DNA from: Symmetrospora coprosmae
Lineage: Eukaryota; Basidiomycota; Cystobasidiomycetes; Symmetrosporaceae
DNA length: 64,000 nt
Assembly (NCBI GenBank): GCA_008802785.1
Contig: VUYT01000020.1
Span: forward strand, 62,001-126,000
Direction of reading: 5' to 3'
Shown one piece after another: positions 34,969 to 47,033 of the stretch; within the stretch, counting starts at the first letter, position 1; every line of letters begins with the position of its first letter. Position numbers and translations under genes: made by a program. The notes beneath the pieces were generated by a model that saw only the letters and a list, made by a program, of their open reading frames with translations, had not been told where the DNA came from and made no database searches.

Positions 34969-36310
34969 CTACTTGCTCTTGTTGAGCTTGAGTAGTCCGA
35001 AGCTGACATCGAGCTTGACCTTCTGAATGTTCTTTTTGAGCTTCATGACGCCGTCGCTGAAAGCCGACTCGTCGTGCTGGCGGGTGCGATGGCGCTCCGA
35101 GTGCTCCGCCGATGGCGTGAAGGAGGAATTCCAGGCTATGGGCGGAGCGATGCGGTTATCTTCGTGCGTGGCCGTCCGAGACAGCGAGGATGGCGGGAGG
35201 TTGTAGGACGCGGATGGCCCGAAATCGAGGTTGTGGCGCCGCCCGCTTGAGTAAGGGTTCTTGGAGCGCGACAGAGCTTCAGATGGTCGTGTCGTCGTGG
35301 GTATATACGTGAACTGCAGTTGGAGCGAGTCTGTCAGCACGGGTCCGAGGTATGCTACACTGTCTTGGTACGGAACGCACGGGGTTGTACTGCTCTGTCG
35401 CCGTCATCGTGCTGCCTCCGTACGACGCTGAAGACGCTGGCGGCGGCATGGTCAATGATGGTGCAATGTATGTCACGCCGTTGCCTGCATAATTCCTGTG
35501 TCTCGATGATCGATCGGTTGAGGAGCGAGACGACGTAGATGCCGCTCGCATGGTAGGCGGGGCCAGAACCGACGATTGCCCCGCTCTCAACGAGCTTCCA
35601 CCAACTGTCCGCATCGACCTCGCCTCCGCTTCCGCCATTGACCCTATGCGCGATGTAGATGCATACGATGTCGAGGGAGCGCCTAGGCTGCTGCCCGTAT
35701 TGTAGTTGAACGATGAGCTGTAGTGGCGCGTGCCGCTGGAGCTTGCACCGCTCGTGTTGTAAGCCTTGTTCGTGGTCCTCCTGCCACTGTGCGGTGGGGG
35801 GAGATACGAATAGTTGGTGTATGCTGTCCTGGAGGACGAGGCGGGTGAGGTGAAGCCCAGCCCGAGGCCGGTCGTGTCCTCTTCCTCTGTGCTGACCGAG
35901 CTGACGCCGGAGGATGACGAGTGTGTGGAGGAGGAGGACGGCTTGCGCTGCACAATCTTGATTCCCTCGTATTCCGGATCATGCAGCTCGCCGCTCTCGT
36001 CCGGGACGAGGTGCTGGAACTCTGGGGCCGAGTACCGCTTCGCGCCGCTTCCGTTATGCGAGCCTCGCCGCGTCCGCCCCGACATGCGGCCCTGGAAGAC
36101 ACCATTGTGCCCAGCGACAATGGTTGCCAGCCCTGGTGCTCGCTCGTGCGCAACGCGCTCCACCTTTTGCCGCGCCGACGAAGTGCGCTTCCGCCGGGGC
36201 GGCCTGCCGCTGTCGTCGTCTGGGGCGCCACCGCCGTTGGCGCCGTTGGACGAGGCTGCCGACTCGGAGATGGAGTCCAGCGGCGTGAGCTGCACTACAC
36301 CTGGCATCAT
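34969..36310 (-). CDS. Hypothetical Ser/Thr-rich protein
   Basis: Unrecognised protein of 424 residues from two exons (36310-35381 and 35313-34969) joined in phase at YNP/FTYIPTTTRP. The N-terminal third has basic patches (RPPRRKRTSSARQKVERVAH, SGRTRRGSHNG) that could act in nuclear import or binding. The middle is Ser/Thr/Tyr-rich and probably disordered. The C-terminus ends in a short basic amphipathic stretch (MKLKKNIQKVKLDVSFGLLK), the only part that looks folded. It converges on ELP3 with 200 bp between stops. No family or function can be assigned. Confidence 0.7.
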
Positions 36311-37122
36311 GGGTGTGGATATCTCTTCTGGTTGTGAGGGAGAGAGAGCAGCAGGAGAGCAGGATGGCGAAGGAGGGAGTCGGGAGCGCGTAGTTGCCCG
36401 AACGGGAAGGCGCGCGTTCTAGGGTGAAATTATCACAGGGGCAGGTCCCTGAGCAGGCGAGGCGCAGGAAGTGCTGCTGATATTCTTGCTGGAGGTGTGC
36501 ACGAGTCGAGATGCGGAGTTGACGGGCGCGAGACGTCCCCTGCTCTCCTGCCTGCCAGCGGGGCAGGAACGGCGGGAAAGAGGAGAAAGCAGGGGCAGAG
36601 TCAGCCGGTTTGGCGAGGTCGGAGGATAGAAAGAGCTGACGAGAACGCACAGTGTGACGCGATGGATTGATTGTCTTCTGCCTGAAGATCACCACCGCTG
36701 CTGTCGCTGCTGCTGATGCTGCCTTTGAGCGCGTGCTCGCGTAGGAGAGGGGCAGCAGGGAGCTCCAAAGCCAAGCGAGCTGGATGATGCGGGTGAATGC
36801 GACCGTGAGCTCGCACTTTGCCAACAGCGCGATATCACAGTCGATGATGATGATGTACTTGAAGAGGTATTGTAAGAACAGAAGGCAGGCTATGCGCTCC
36901 ATCTGTCTGGAAGAGCTGTCATCCTGCACGCGACAGCTGCTGCTGCGATCGCTCTCGCTGACATCCTCTGCACCCCGCGCTCCGCCTTTATGCGCGGGCT
37001 GCTCGATAAGAGCGTAACAAGTATTCAACAAGCGACAAGCTGTAAGTCTACACGAACGGAACGCATCTATAAACGTATCAACACCTCTATGGTACTGGCA
37101 GGCCTCTTTCAACACTTGCCCC
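36311..37122. promoter_or_regulatory. 812-bp intergenic region between two minus-strand hypothetical genes
   Basis: This interval holds the promoter and leader of the gene starting at 36310 and the 3' UTR region of the next gene. A long minus-strand open frame (36054-37115, 353 codons) crosses it and overlaps the downstream start in another frame. Its composition looks non-coding and I do not call it a gene. Confidence 0.45.
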
Positions 37123-38430
37123 CTAGTCTAGCTCCGTCTCAGCATCCAGCCTCTCTTCCTCCCTCGTCCCGACGCGTTCGAGCTTGTTCTGTCTGACCAG
37201 CTCGACGAGGTGCCGCATCTCCGGAGCGAGACCGTCGTGCGATTGCCCAAGCGACGTTCCCGGCTGTAGTCCATCGCCATCGTCGGGTACGACCTTGTCA
37301 GCCAGTCCATCCTGCGCGGGATCACCCTGAACCCGCTGGCAGAAGCCTTGCGCCGCCGCGTCAAGTCCCATGGCAATGGACGAAAGGCGTCGCCTCGACA
37401 TGGCGATGCCGGACAAAGACACGGTGCTGGCACTGGTCGAGATGCTTGTCGCGCGAATCGCTGATGATGAGAGAGCTCGACGTGTCGAGCTGGCCGGGCG
37501 CGCCATCCCAGTTACATCAGTACTGGAAGCTTGCGCTGACTCCAGCCTCGCGGCGCTCGGGTGGACGGAGCAAGAGGAGAGGTCGGGCGGAGATGAGTGC
37601 AGTCGCGGCAGTCGGCTGCGGGTAGCGATTGGTTGCACTGTCGGTGATTTAAGGCCTTCGAGCAGTGCTCGCACAGGCGTAGATGGCTCCGGCAGCGTCT
37701 GTAAATCGACTGGACACGGTACGAGAACCGCGACTCCCGAACGGGACAGACCCTGCGGTTCGGAAACCTGTGCAGCCAGCTGGTTGTCCCCTAGACCGAC
37801 CTGGCCGTCAAGATAACCAGAGTCTCTGATTGCATCGCGCCCTGCTCCTTCGTTGTCGCTCTCCCAGTGGAGACGGCCAATACGGGCCGCTGCTGGCGTA
37901 CCAGAAGCAAGCGGTAAGGACTCGCGGCGGTCCGGCATCATGCCAGCTGGGGATGCCAGTGGGGTGCACGTCGTAATTGTCTCCGTCTCTACCGTAACCT
38001 GCACCTGCGAGATCATGCTGGAGCGCGAGTACGACCGGCCGCGACTGATGGCCGTCGCGGATGCGTTGCTCTGTGGTCTGGACAGGCTGATGCTGCCTGA
38101 AGCCGCGGCCGTGGCGTCGTTGAGAGTCAGAGAGGCAGACGTCGAGCTGCGGCTTCGCATAGCAGGGCGCTTGGGCAGAGTGGTGGTATTTGGAGACTGG
38201 GAGTAGCCGGATGTCAGACGTGAGTTTGCAGAGCTTGATTCAGGGCGTGACAGGCTCACACCAGAAACCGTCTGACCGTGCTCATTGTGGAGCATGCTCT
38301 GACGTGTCATGTCTCCTGCCGGTCGAGGAGAGTCGACTGTCTGTGCCATCGATGCCATCCCATGTTGCTTCTTCTCCTCAAACGGCTTCGTAGCAGCGCA
38401 TGGTCGGAAGAGCTTGACATGGACTGGCAT
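37123..38430 (-). CDS. Hypothetical Ser-rich protein, single exon
   Basis: Unrecognised intronless protein of 435 residues. It is rich in Ser, Ala, Arg and Thr, with many SxS and RxxS patches (RSRSSTSASLTL, SLSRPQSNASATA, RGRSYSRSSM) that would suit phosphorylation. The last 40 residues form a predicted helix (PEMRHLVELVRQNKLERVG, then EEERLDAETELD), the most conserved-looking part. Codon composition resembles the neighbours. It is divergent from the GatA gene. Function unknown; likely a basidiomycete-specific regulator or scaffold. Confidence 0.7.
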   Translation of the reverse strand: MPVHVKLFRPCAATKPFEEKKQHGMASMAQTVDSPRPAGDMTRQSMLHNEHGQTVSGVSLSRPESSSANSRLTSGYSQSPNTTTLPKRPAMRSRSSTSASLTLNDATAAASGSISLSRPQSNASATAISRGRSYSRSSMISQVQVTVETETITTCTPLASPAGMMPDRRESLPLASGTPAAARIGRLHWESDNEGAGRDAIRDSGYLDGQVGLGDNQLAAQVSEPQGLSRSGVAVLVPCPVDLQTLPEPSTPVRALLEGLKSPTVQPIATRSRLPRLHSSPPDLSSCSVHPSAARLESAQASSTDVTGMARPASSTRRALSSSAIRATSISTSASTVSLSGIAMSRRRLSSIAMGLDAAAQGFCQRVQGDPAQDGLADKVVPDDGDGLQPGTSLGQSHDGLAPEMRHLVELVRQNKLERVGTREEERLDAETELD

Positions 38431-38931
38431 CTCTGAGGCCGTGCCGCTCGGAATGATAGAAAGGATGAGGAGAAGGGCCGCTATAAAGGAATGTCAGGAG
38501 GAAGCGCCCGTAAAGTCCGCGTGGTCATGAGTGGGCTTGTTTGCGCGTCAGAAGATGGCGGCTCAGCTTCCGCTGTCCGAGGCGAGGGGAGCCTGCGATG
38601 GCCAGGCTAGCGGCGGGCGGCCGGGATACCGGTGAACAGACCAGCGCGATTGTAGTGGGATTCATCGTGTCGAATCGGTGGCCATGGAAGCCGGCCTGAC
38701 GATGGGCATGGCGTGTCGCGCTTCTCGAGCTCGCAAGAGGCGTCAAGGTCATCGCGGTGACAGGGCTGGACGTATTGCATTCACCTTGCAGAGAAGTCAT
38801 GCCCACAACGGCTACGTCCAGCATCTAGACTGCAATGATTGAAAGAAATCAATTGCAGGAAGACAAGGTGCGAGATTGCCGATGCAGCTCCGGCCTTGCT
38901 CCGAGGCGCTCAGCATCTTTCCGATTTCACC
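38431..38931. promoter_or_regulatory. Divergent region between the hypothetical gene and GatA
   Basis: This 501-bp interval lies between opposing start codons. A 99-codon minus-strand frame (38525-38824) has no recognisable features. No clear element was identified. Confidence 0.45.
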
Positions 38932-40639
38932 ATGAAAGGCCTGAAAGGCCTCGCGCGGATACGAACGCGCGCGACGCATCCGCATCCTCTTCGTTGGGCT
39001 CCTGGGCAAGGGCCTCTTCTTCCCGGGTCTGTCTCGCCGGCGGTCCTCGGCGGCAAACGAGCATATGGCACCTCCTCGGATCAGGCTGGATCTCGTCCAC
39101 GAGCTGGCTTGGACCCGTACAACGCCCTGACTTGCCTCTTCTCCGATTCTCACGCGGAGTCCAGCAAGACAGGGCCGCTGTCGCACCTGCGGGTCAGCAT
39201 CAAGGAGAACCTCGCGACCGCAGAAGGGTACACTTCCTGCGCGTCGGACGCTCTGGCACGCTACAATTCACCCTACGATGCGACCGTTGTCTCTCTTCTG
39301 CGCGCCAGCGGCGCGCAACTGGTCGGCAAGACCAATATGGACGAATTCGGGATGGGCTCGCATGGCGTGCACAGCGCTCATGGGCCGGTTCTGAACCCGC
39401 TGAACACCGCGCACGTAGCGGGCGGGAGCTCGAGCGGTGCGGCGGCGAGCGTAGCTGCGGGTCTGTGCGACGTGTGAGTTGGCTGGATACTCCTTCCTGT
39501 GTGTAGAAAGATCCAGGGCTCGCTGAACGACCGCTCTTGCCCGCAGTGCCATCGGGAGCGACACGGGCGGATCCATCCGGCTGCCCGCTAGCTATACAGG
39601 CACGATCGGCTTCAAGCCGTCCTATGGTCTTCTATCGCGACACGGCCTGGTCGCCTATGCCAGCAGTCTCGATACCGTCGGGATGCTGGCCAAGACAGTC
39701 GAGAATGTCCGAAGTGTCTTTCGTAGGTGCTGTAAAGTCACAACTGCACCCGTGACGAGTCGTATGCCAACGCACTGCCAACGCCATAGATGCAACGAAC
39801 AGCTATGACGAGAAAGATCCCACGGCCATTCCTGCAGCTTTCCGGCAACCTAGATCTGCGCGTGGCATCCAGGGTCGCCGGACACGAGTTGGCGTGCCTG
39901 TCGAGGCTTTCGCGAGCGAGCTCTCCCAGGCAAGCATCTCCAGTCTACGAGAGGCTCTCGGCTTGATGCGCACAAGACTCGACATCGAAATCTTGAGCGT
40001 CAGCATACCTAGCACGAGTCGAGCGCTAAGCGCGTATTACACTATCGCCTCGGCCGAGGCGAGCAGCAACCTGGCGCGGTACGACGGCGTCCGGTATGGC
40101 TATCGAGGCGAGGGGAGCTATGCGGATACTCGGTCAAGAGCGCTTGGTGCGGAGGTCCAGAAGCGACTCCTCCTTGGGACGTACGCACTGACTGCTGAGT
40201 GAGTCCTCTGATTGCTCATCGCCACATTAAGGAGGGGGGCGAGGCTGACGCACCACTGTACAGCGCCTTCGACAACTACTTTCTCGCTGCGCAGCGTCTA
40301 CGGCAAGAGCTCAAAAGCGACATGGATGCGGTGTTTCGGCATCACAACCCGCTCCGACAAGCGCAAACGGGTAGCAACGATGGGGTGGACATTCTTGCTT
40401 TTCCTTCCGCCATTTCTGTTGCTCCGACGATACAGGCAGCGCGTTCAGCGACAGACGGGACAGATTCATACGTTCAGGATGTTTTGACGGCGCCGGCGAG
40501 CTTGGCGGGGCTGCCAGCCCTAAGCTACCCCGTCCCCGTCCCGCTCGCCGACGGAAATCTCCCAGTCGGTGTGCAGCTGGTCGGGCAGTGGGGTGATGAC
40601 GACCTTGTGCTCGACATTGCTCAGGCGCTGGAGGATTGA
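38932..40639 (+). CDS. HER2: Mitochondrial glutamyl-tRNA(Gln) amidotransferase subunit A
   Basis: Amidase subunit of the mitochondrial GatFAB-type complex that converts Glu-tRNA(Gln) to Gln-tRNA(Gln). Four exons (38932-39473, 39547-39722, 39790-40198, 40264-40639) give 500 residues. The N-terminus ([20 protein letters not shown]) is Arg-rich and lacks acids, as expected for mitochondrial import. The amidase signature is complete: Lys in [11 protein letters not shown], then [12 protein letters not shown], the Gly/Ser loop [16 protein letters not shown] and the catalytic Ser in [13 protein letters not shown]. The C-terminus [13 protein letters not shown] and [10 protein letters not shown] is typical. 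The open frame extends farther upstream without an ATG, so 38932 is the best start. Confidence 0.93.
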
Positions 40640-41013
40640 AGCGACGATGTCATTGCAGAATGACCGGGCTTCTGGATGGTGTTCCTGCCTGGCTGCGCGA
40701 GTTGCGATTGCAATAATGGCGAATGCCGCGCGCCGTGACGTCCAGGGCGGACCTGTGCCTGGCCTGGTCTCCTTTGCCTTGGTTGTGTGCGCTCTTGCTG
40801 CTCTTCTCCTTGCGACACCATCTTTGCGCTCCTTCGAGGTGGCCCTGAAAGGGAAATCCGCTCCTTCTCACGTGCACGTGGCTCTCCCTGCTGCGCCCGC
40901 CCGCCAGCCAGGCACACACGCCCGCACCCGAAGACCGAATCTCGCTCCCCCCTTGCTTGCTTGCTTGCCTTCAGCGCTTCAGCTTCAGTCACACGAGAAG
41001 AGGGAGCGCAGCC
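40640..41013. promoter_or_regulatory. Intergenic region upstream of GDB1
   Basis: This 374-bp interval holds the GatA 3' UTR and the GDB1 promoter. Its second half is pyrimidine-rich on the coding strand (for example CTCCTTGCGACACCATC and CTTGCTTGCTTGCCTTC), which fits an active fungal promoter or leader. Confidence 0.5.
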
Positions 41014-44000
41014 ATGGCGAGCAAAGTGGCAGCAGCAGCGGCGAGTACGCTCAACAGCGCAGTCAATGCTGCGACAAAGTCCCTCAGCAGCGCGTCCATC
41101 AACGGCAAAGCGAGCAGCAGCAGCAGCAACGGCAACGCCAGTGACGCCGCCGAGCCCAGCAGCAGCAGCAGCAGGGTGACCGTGTATGAGCTCGAGCTCG
41201 AGGACGATGGCAGTCCATCCAAGCAGCGCAGTGTGCGTGCAGGCAGCGTCACACCCCCCTGTACATAGACAGTCTGCTGATGCCCTCTCTGCAGTACATC
41301 CGCCTCCCTCCCCCCGTCGTCCCTTACGTCCTCCGGATCAGCATCCAAGCCGGATCGCTCGCCTCAAAGTCCGGCGTGCTCTACACGAATTTCCCCCTCG
41401 ACGGCAGCGCATTCGACAGGGAAAAATATCACAAGAAGATGTGCGTATTCACGCTGTCCATGGGCCTGTCCACATTGCCCATAAGCTGATCTGTCCTTTG
41501 ATGCTCTTTCCCCTCTCAACCGATCTCCTCTCGCCGACGGCTGACCGACCCCTTTCTTTGTGCCTGGCTGGCCTTGCGCGAACCCAGCTTGCCGACCGAC
41601 TTCAGCAAGCCAATCCAGATTGACCTCCAGATCGCCAAAGCCGGCGTCTTCCACTACTATGTCGAATACGACGCCAGCGCGACAAAGCCCATCGATGCCC
41701 AGCTCTCCATCAACGGGAGCTCGGGTGTGTCTGCAAAAGGCTCGCGCGTCAAGAGCAGGACCGGCGCGTTCAATGTCGACCCAGTTCTCACCATTCCAAA
41801 GCGATCTGCCATCCTGTCGAGCTCTGGTCAGCCCCTCGCTATCGGCAAGGGCGGCAAGGTCACTGGCGACAGCATCAATCTCCCGCTAGACGGCCTCGTC
41901 ATACAGAGCGTGGTCGCAAAGTGGATGGGCACTATCGATTCCTGGGATGCTCACCTCGATGTCACCCGCGACAGGGGATACAACATGTTTCATTTCACCC
42001 CGCTGCAACAGCGAGGCGAGAGCGGCTCGCCTTTCTCGATCTACGACCAGATGGCTTTCGATGACGAGCTCTTCAAAGACGGTGCAAAGCTGAGCGTCCA
42101 GCAGAAGCAATCGGCCATGAAGGACCTCCTCGCAAAGATCCGCGAGCAGTGGGGAATCCTCAGCTTGACAGACGTTGTTTGGAATCACACCGCCAACAAC
42201 AGTCTGTGGCTAGAGGACCACCCGGAGTCTGGTGCGCTCTGACATCAGGCGTAACATCTTTGGGCCTCTCTTGTTGACACATCGCCTCTCTGCGCAGGCT
42301 ACAACGTTGTCAACTCGCCTCACCTCGAGGCCGCTCTGCTGCTCGACAACGCTCTCCTGGAGTTCGGCGGCAACCTAGAAAAGCTCGGCTTCGCCAACCC
42401 CATCGAGAACAATGACCAGCTCACGAAGATCATGGACCACATTAGGGAGACCATCCTGCCAGGCCTCCAGCTTTGGCAATACTACGTGATCGACACGGCT
42501 ACGGAGAAGGCCAGGTTCGCAAAGGCCTGGTCACCCAAGAGCGCCAGCAATGCCTTCGAAGGCACGGACATCAAGGGCATGCCCCGAGAAGAGATGGTTG
42601 AGCTCTTCGCTCGCGAATGCCTCACGGAAGACTGGGAGCTGCTTGGCGGGCGATACCGTGCTAAGGTGACGGATCAGGGCAAGGCCGCTGCCTTCATCAG
42701 CAAGCTGCTTGAGGGTGAAGATGGCTCAGAGGGGACGGCAGAGAATGCGCTTGGAAGAATCCTCGACGACCTCAACGTCCGCCGCTACCGCATGTTCAAC
42801 GATGATGTCACGGCAATCCTCGACAACACGAAGGGACGCATCGAGTACACCCGGCTTGCTGAGCACGGCCCGAAGCTCGGGAAGATCACTGCTGCGTGAG
42901 TAGCAGTTGCCTATCCGGCAAGTGTGGAATGATGCTGATGCAGTCGCCCTCAGTCTGCCCTTGTCCGAGTCTCTCTTCACCCGCCTGCCAAAGAACAGCC
43001 GCACAAGCAAGCACGACTCGCGCTCGCTCAGCCTTGCCAACAACGGCTGGATCTGGAACGCGAATGCCCTGCAGGACTTTGCTTCGCAGCCCTCGCGCGC
43101 CTACCTCCGACGCGAGGTTATTGTTTGGGGCGACTGCGTCAAGCTACGCTACGGATCGGGCCCCGCGGATAATCCTTTCCTGTGGAAGCACATGCAGGCG
43201 TACACCGAGCTGCTCGCGGGCATGTTTGACGGGTTCCGGATCGACAACTGCCACTCGACACCCATCCACGTGGGTGAGCAGCTGCTCGATGCGGCACGAC
43301 GCAAGAATCCCAATCTCTACGTCTGCGCCGAACTCTTCACCGGCTCCGAGGAGACAGATACGCACTTTGTCAGGCAGCTCGGCTTGAACAGCTTAATCCG
43401 AGAGGCCATGAACGGTAACGACCCGAAGGACATGAGCCGACTGCTCTACAACTACGGTGTCGGCAAGCCTGTCGGTGCGTCATCACATCTCTGTCCATGA
43501 CGTGTATGGTTTGGCTGATCAGGTCTCGTGCATGGCACCACAGGCTCCATGGACGCTGACTGCCTTACTGAGATCACGACGATCGAGATCGACGGCAAGA
43601 GCAAGCCGTGCAGCCTCGTCCCACTGCAAGGCTCCTCGCCGCACGCCTTCATGATGGACTGCACGCACGACAACGAGTCGCCTGCAGACAAGCGCACAGC
43701 TCGCGATGCTTTGCCTACCGGTGGCCTGGTAGCGTTCTGCTGGTCCGCAGTCGGCTCAAACAAGGGCTTTGACGATCTTTATCCGAAGCTGCTGAACCTC
43801 GTCACCGACAAGCGACACTACGAGACGTACGCCGACCCTGACGCTAGCGGCATCGGCAAGTACAAACGGATTGCAAACCACCTCCACACTGAGATGGCCA
43901 TTGATGGCTACTCCGAGGGCCATCTCCACCAGGAAGGCGACGTGAGTTGGGGTGAGATCCATGGTCCGAATGGATGCTTTAGCTGAGTAAGCGCCGCTTG

Positions 44001-46519
44001 CAGTACATCCTCTCGCACCGCATCTCGCCTAGCACGCGAAAGGGTTATCTCGTCGTGGCGCACACATCGTTCGCTGGCAACACGAGCACAGAGCGTGGAC
44101 ACGTCCCGCAGATCATCCTCCGCGGATCCAAGGCCACCTTCGTCACGGGAGCCACCCTCGAGATCCCATCTAACGAGGATCTAAGCACCAAGGAAACGTT
44201 CAAAGGGCTCAAGGCAACTCTGAAGGAGATCACCTCACCCACCATCCTGACAAAGTCAGACCACGACGGCAAATTTGACGAGATTGTCGTTCCCGACTAC
44301 TTCCCTCCGGGGAGCGCCATGATCTTCTCCAGCTTCATGGAAGAACTCACGCCTGAGATCGACGAGCTGTGTACCTCGGGAGCCGACGAGGCCTTCAGCA
44401 CTCTCGATGTCGTCGACCTCAACATTGTCCTGTTCAGGGCTGACGGAGAGGAGCGAGACGCCACGGGAGGACAGGACGGTACCTACACGGTGCCTGACCT
44501 GGGGCAGCTTGTGTACTGCGGCCTCGAAGGCTTCATGCACCCTCTCCGCCACATTATGCGCACCAACGACTTGGGTCACCCCCTCTGCTCGCACCTGCGT
44601 AATGGAACCTGGGCAATGGACTATGTGTACAACCGTCTCATGAGGTGGATCTCACTCGCATGTGTGTTCTTGTCGTGTGTGAGCTGACTTCGCCCGTCTT
44701 ACCTTACAACAGGCAGAAAGAAATCCAGCCGAGGTTGATCAAGCCCGCACAATGGTTCAAGACCCGCTTCGACGCCATCAAGAGCAAGAGTCCGGCCTTC
44801 ATGCGGCCAAAGTACTTTGCCGTGGTCATCAATACGGCCTACAAGGCTGCTCGCGACCGTGCCTTTGCCCAGTGCGCCCCCCTCGTGACCGAGGGTCACG
44901 GCTTCACGCAGGATCTCGCCCTCACCGCACTGCAGATGTACGGCCGAGTCCTTTCCGCCTCCCTACACCCATCAGTGAACATCCCGTGCCTGGCCGCTGG
45001 CCTGCCGCACTTCAGTGCGGGCTGGGCCCGGACCTGGGGTCGAGATGTATTCATCTCGCTCCGAGGACTGTTCCTCACGACGGGCATGTTTGACGCGGCT
45101 CGCGAGCATATCCTGGCATTCTGCTCAACGTTGAAGCACGGTCTCATCCCCAATCTGCTCGAGTGAGTCACTTGCCATCCGGCCATATTGTTTCGAGCTT
45201 CCTCTGACAGTGGCTCGCTTGTTTGCCCAGCTCGATCCGCACTCCTCGATACAACTCTCGAGACTCGCCCTGGTGGATGCTCCAGAACATTCAGGACTAC
45301 GTCACGATGGCTCCTGAGGGCGATGCCGTTCTCGATGTGCCAGTGAAGCGTCGCTTCCCTCTCAACGACGAGTGGGTCAAGCATAATGACCGACAGGCAT
45401 ACAGCCACTCGAGCACCGTCGCCGAGATCATCCAGGAGATCCTGCAGCGACACGCGGCGGGCATCCACTTCCGCGAGTACAATGCTGGACCCAACCTTGA
45501 CATGCAAATGTCGGACGAGGGGTTCAACATCGACATTGACGTCGACTGGACGACGGGCTTCATCATGGGCGGTAACGCAAGCAACTGCGGGACTTGGATG
45601 GACAAGATGGGCGAATCGGCCAAGACTGGCAACAAGGGTGTCCCGGGCACCCCCCGAGATGGCGCACCAGTCGAGATCACGGGTCTGCTGAAGAGCACTC
45701 TGACATGGGTCGACTCGCTCGTCAAGAAGGGCCGCTTCCCATTCAAGGGCGTCGAAGCAACAATCGATGGCAAGAAGAGGACTGTCACCTACAAGGAGTG
45801 GGCAGACCTCATTCAGTCCAACTTCGAGAAGTACTACTACGTCCCCAAAAAGGCTGAGGAGGATGGCAATTTCGCCATCAACACCTCGCTGGTCTCGCGC
45901 CGCGGCATCTACAAGGACGTGTACGGTACGCCAAAGGACCGAGAGTTCTCGGACTACCAGCTGCGCCCCAATTTCCCCGTTGCCATGTCCGTGGCGCCGG
46001 AGCTGTTCGACCCCGTCCATGCCATGGAGGCTCTGCACATGACGCACCAGGCTCTGCTGGGCCCGCTCGGCATGAAGACGCTCGACCCGGCCGACCACGC
46101 ATACCGCGGCAACTATGACAACAGCAATGACGGTGATGACCGGTCCATTGCAAAGGGCTGGAATTACCACCAGGGCCCAGAGTGGGTCTGGCCGATTGGC
46201 TACTTCCTCCGCGCGTACCTCTACTTTGACATCAAGGCTGGAGCTGGCAAGGACGACCCCAACGAGACCTTGCACCACATTCACGCGCTCCTCCGCGAGC
46301 ACGCCCGATTCATCAAGGCTGATCCCTGGGCTGGCCTTCCCGAGCTGTGAGTTTCCTATGCAGAGGGTTGTGTCTGCCTTGCCCGGACGCTGATCCACTA
46401 CAACCTTGTCCAGCACGAACGAGAACGGCGCTTACTGCCACGACTCGTGCCGCACTCAGGCCTGGAGCAGCAGCACCATTCTCGATCTGCTCGATGATGT
46501 GGCCAACCTCAAGCTCTGA
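41014..46519 (+). CDS. GDB1: Glycogen debranching enzyme (4-alpha-glucanotransferase / amylo-1,6-glucosidase)
   Basis: Bifunctional cytosolic enzyme that moves maltotriose from branch stubs and then hydrolyses the alpha-1,6 glucose. Ten exons (41014-41232, 41295-41440, 41588-42231, 42298-42895, 42954-43474, 43523-43941, 44004-44644, 44713-45162, 45231-46346, 46414-46519) give 1619 residues, slightly longer than the usual 1530 because of a Ser-rich N-terminus. The GH13-like half has GYNMFHFTPLQQRG, LTDVVWNHTANNS and the catalytic-strand motif GMFDGFRIDNCHS, then VCAELFTGSE. The GH133 half has GLPHFSAGWARTWGRDVFIS, then NSRDSPWWMLQNIQDY and GNASNCGTWMDKMGES. Both catalytic regions look intact. 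It is the largest gene in the window. Confidence 0.97.
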
Positions 46520-47033
46520 TGTTCAGACTGTCCCTATGGGAAAAGACCCATACCTTCAAGGGTAAACTGCGAGAATGCAGACATTCGTGCATATCTAGAA
46601 GCAGTCTTTAGCAAATCTCATGTCAGCTGTACTTCATTTCGCTTTACACTCGTTCGTGCCAGTAATTCCGTATCTTCTGGAAGACACAAATGCCACAAAA
46701 TGCTTTGCACAGAATGGACTAAGGTACAGAATGAGCACTAAGTTACATGATTGGTTGGTTGAGAGTTGACTCGCGAGCACTGCACAATCGATCCTTTGCC
46801 ACGCCTTGCGGACTGCCTGCCACTGTTTTCCCTGCGGTGCTCAAGATACTTTTGCTTTCGACTTCGGTATTGTCGCTCTCTGCTGCTCGCTTCTGCTTTG
46901 CACTGCACGCTTGCCAGATGTGCTTTCGAGTGCCGGACTGTATCTGATAGTCGCAAGGAAACGCGAGAATCAGACCAAGGCCGAAGATACGCCATGATGC
47001 AAGCGTACTCACTTGCTCATTCGTGAGATATTG
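46520..47033. other. Convergent intergenic region downstream of GDB1
   Basis: This 514-bp interval between two facing stop codons is more AT-rich than its surroundings. It should contain both 3' UTRs. No gene, repeat or RNA was recognised. Confidence 0.5.

Noticed and set aside
36054-37115. A 353-codon minus-strand open frame upstream of and overlapping the hypothetical gene that starts at 36310
   Set aside because: It overlaps the start of a better-supported gene in another frame, has no domain and its composition is irregular (Ser/Arg/Ala in runs with scattered Cys). GC-rich DNA has few stops, so long chance frames are expected.
44896-46416. 506-codon minus-strand frame opposite GDB1
   Set aside because: It is antisense to the best-conserved part of the debranching enzyme and mirrors its codon pattern; no domain is visible.
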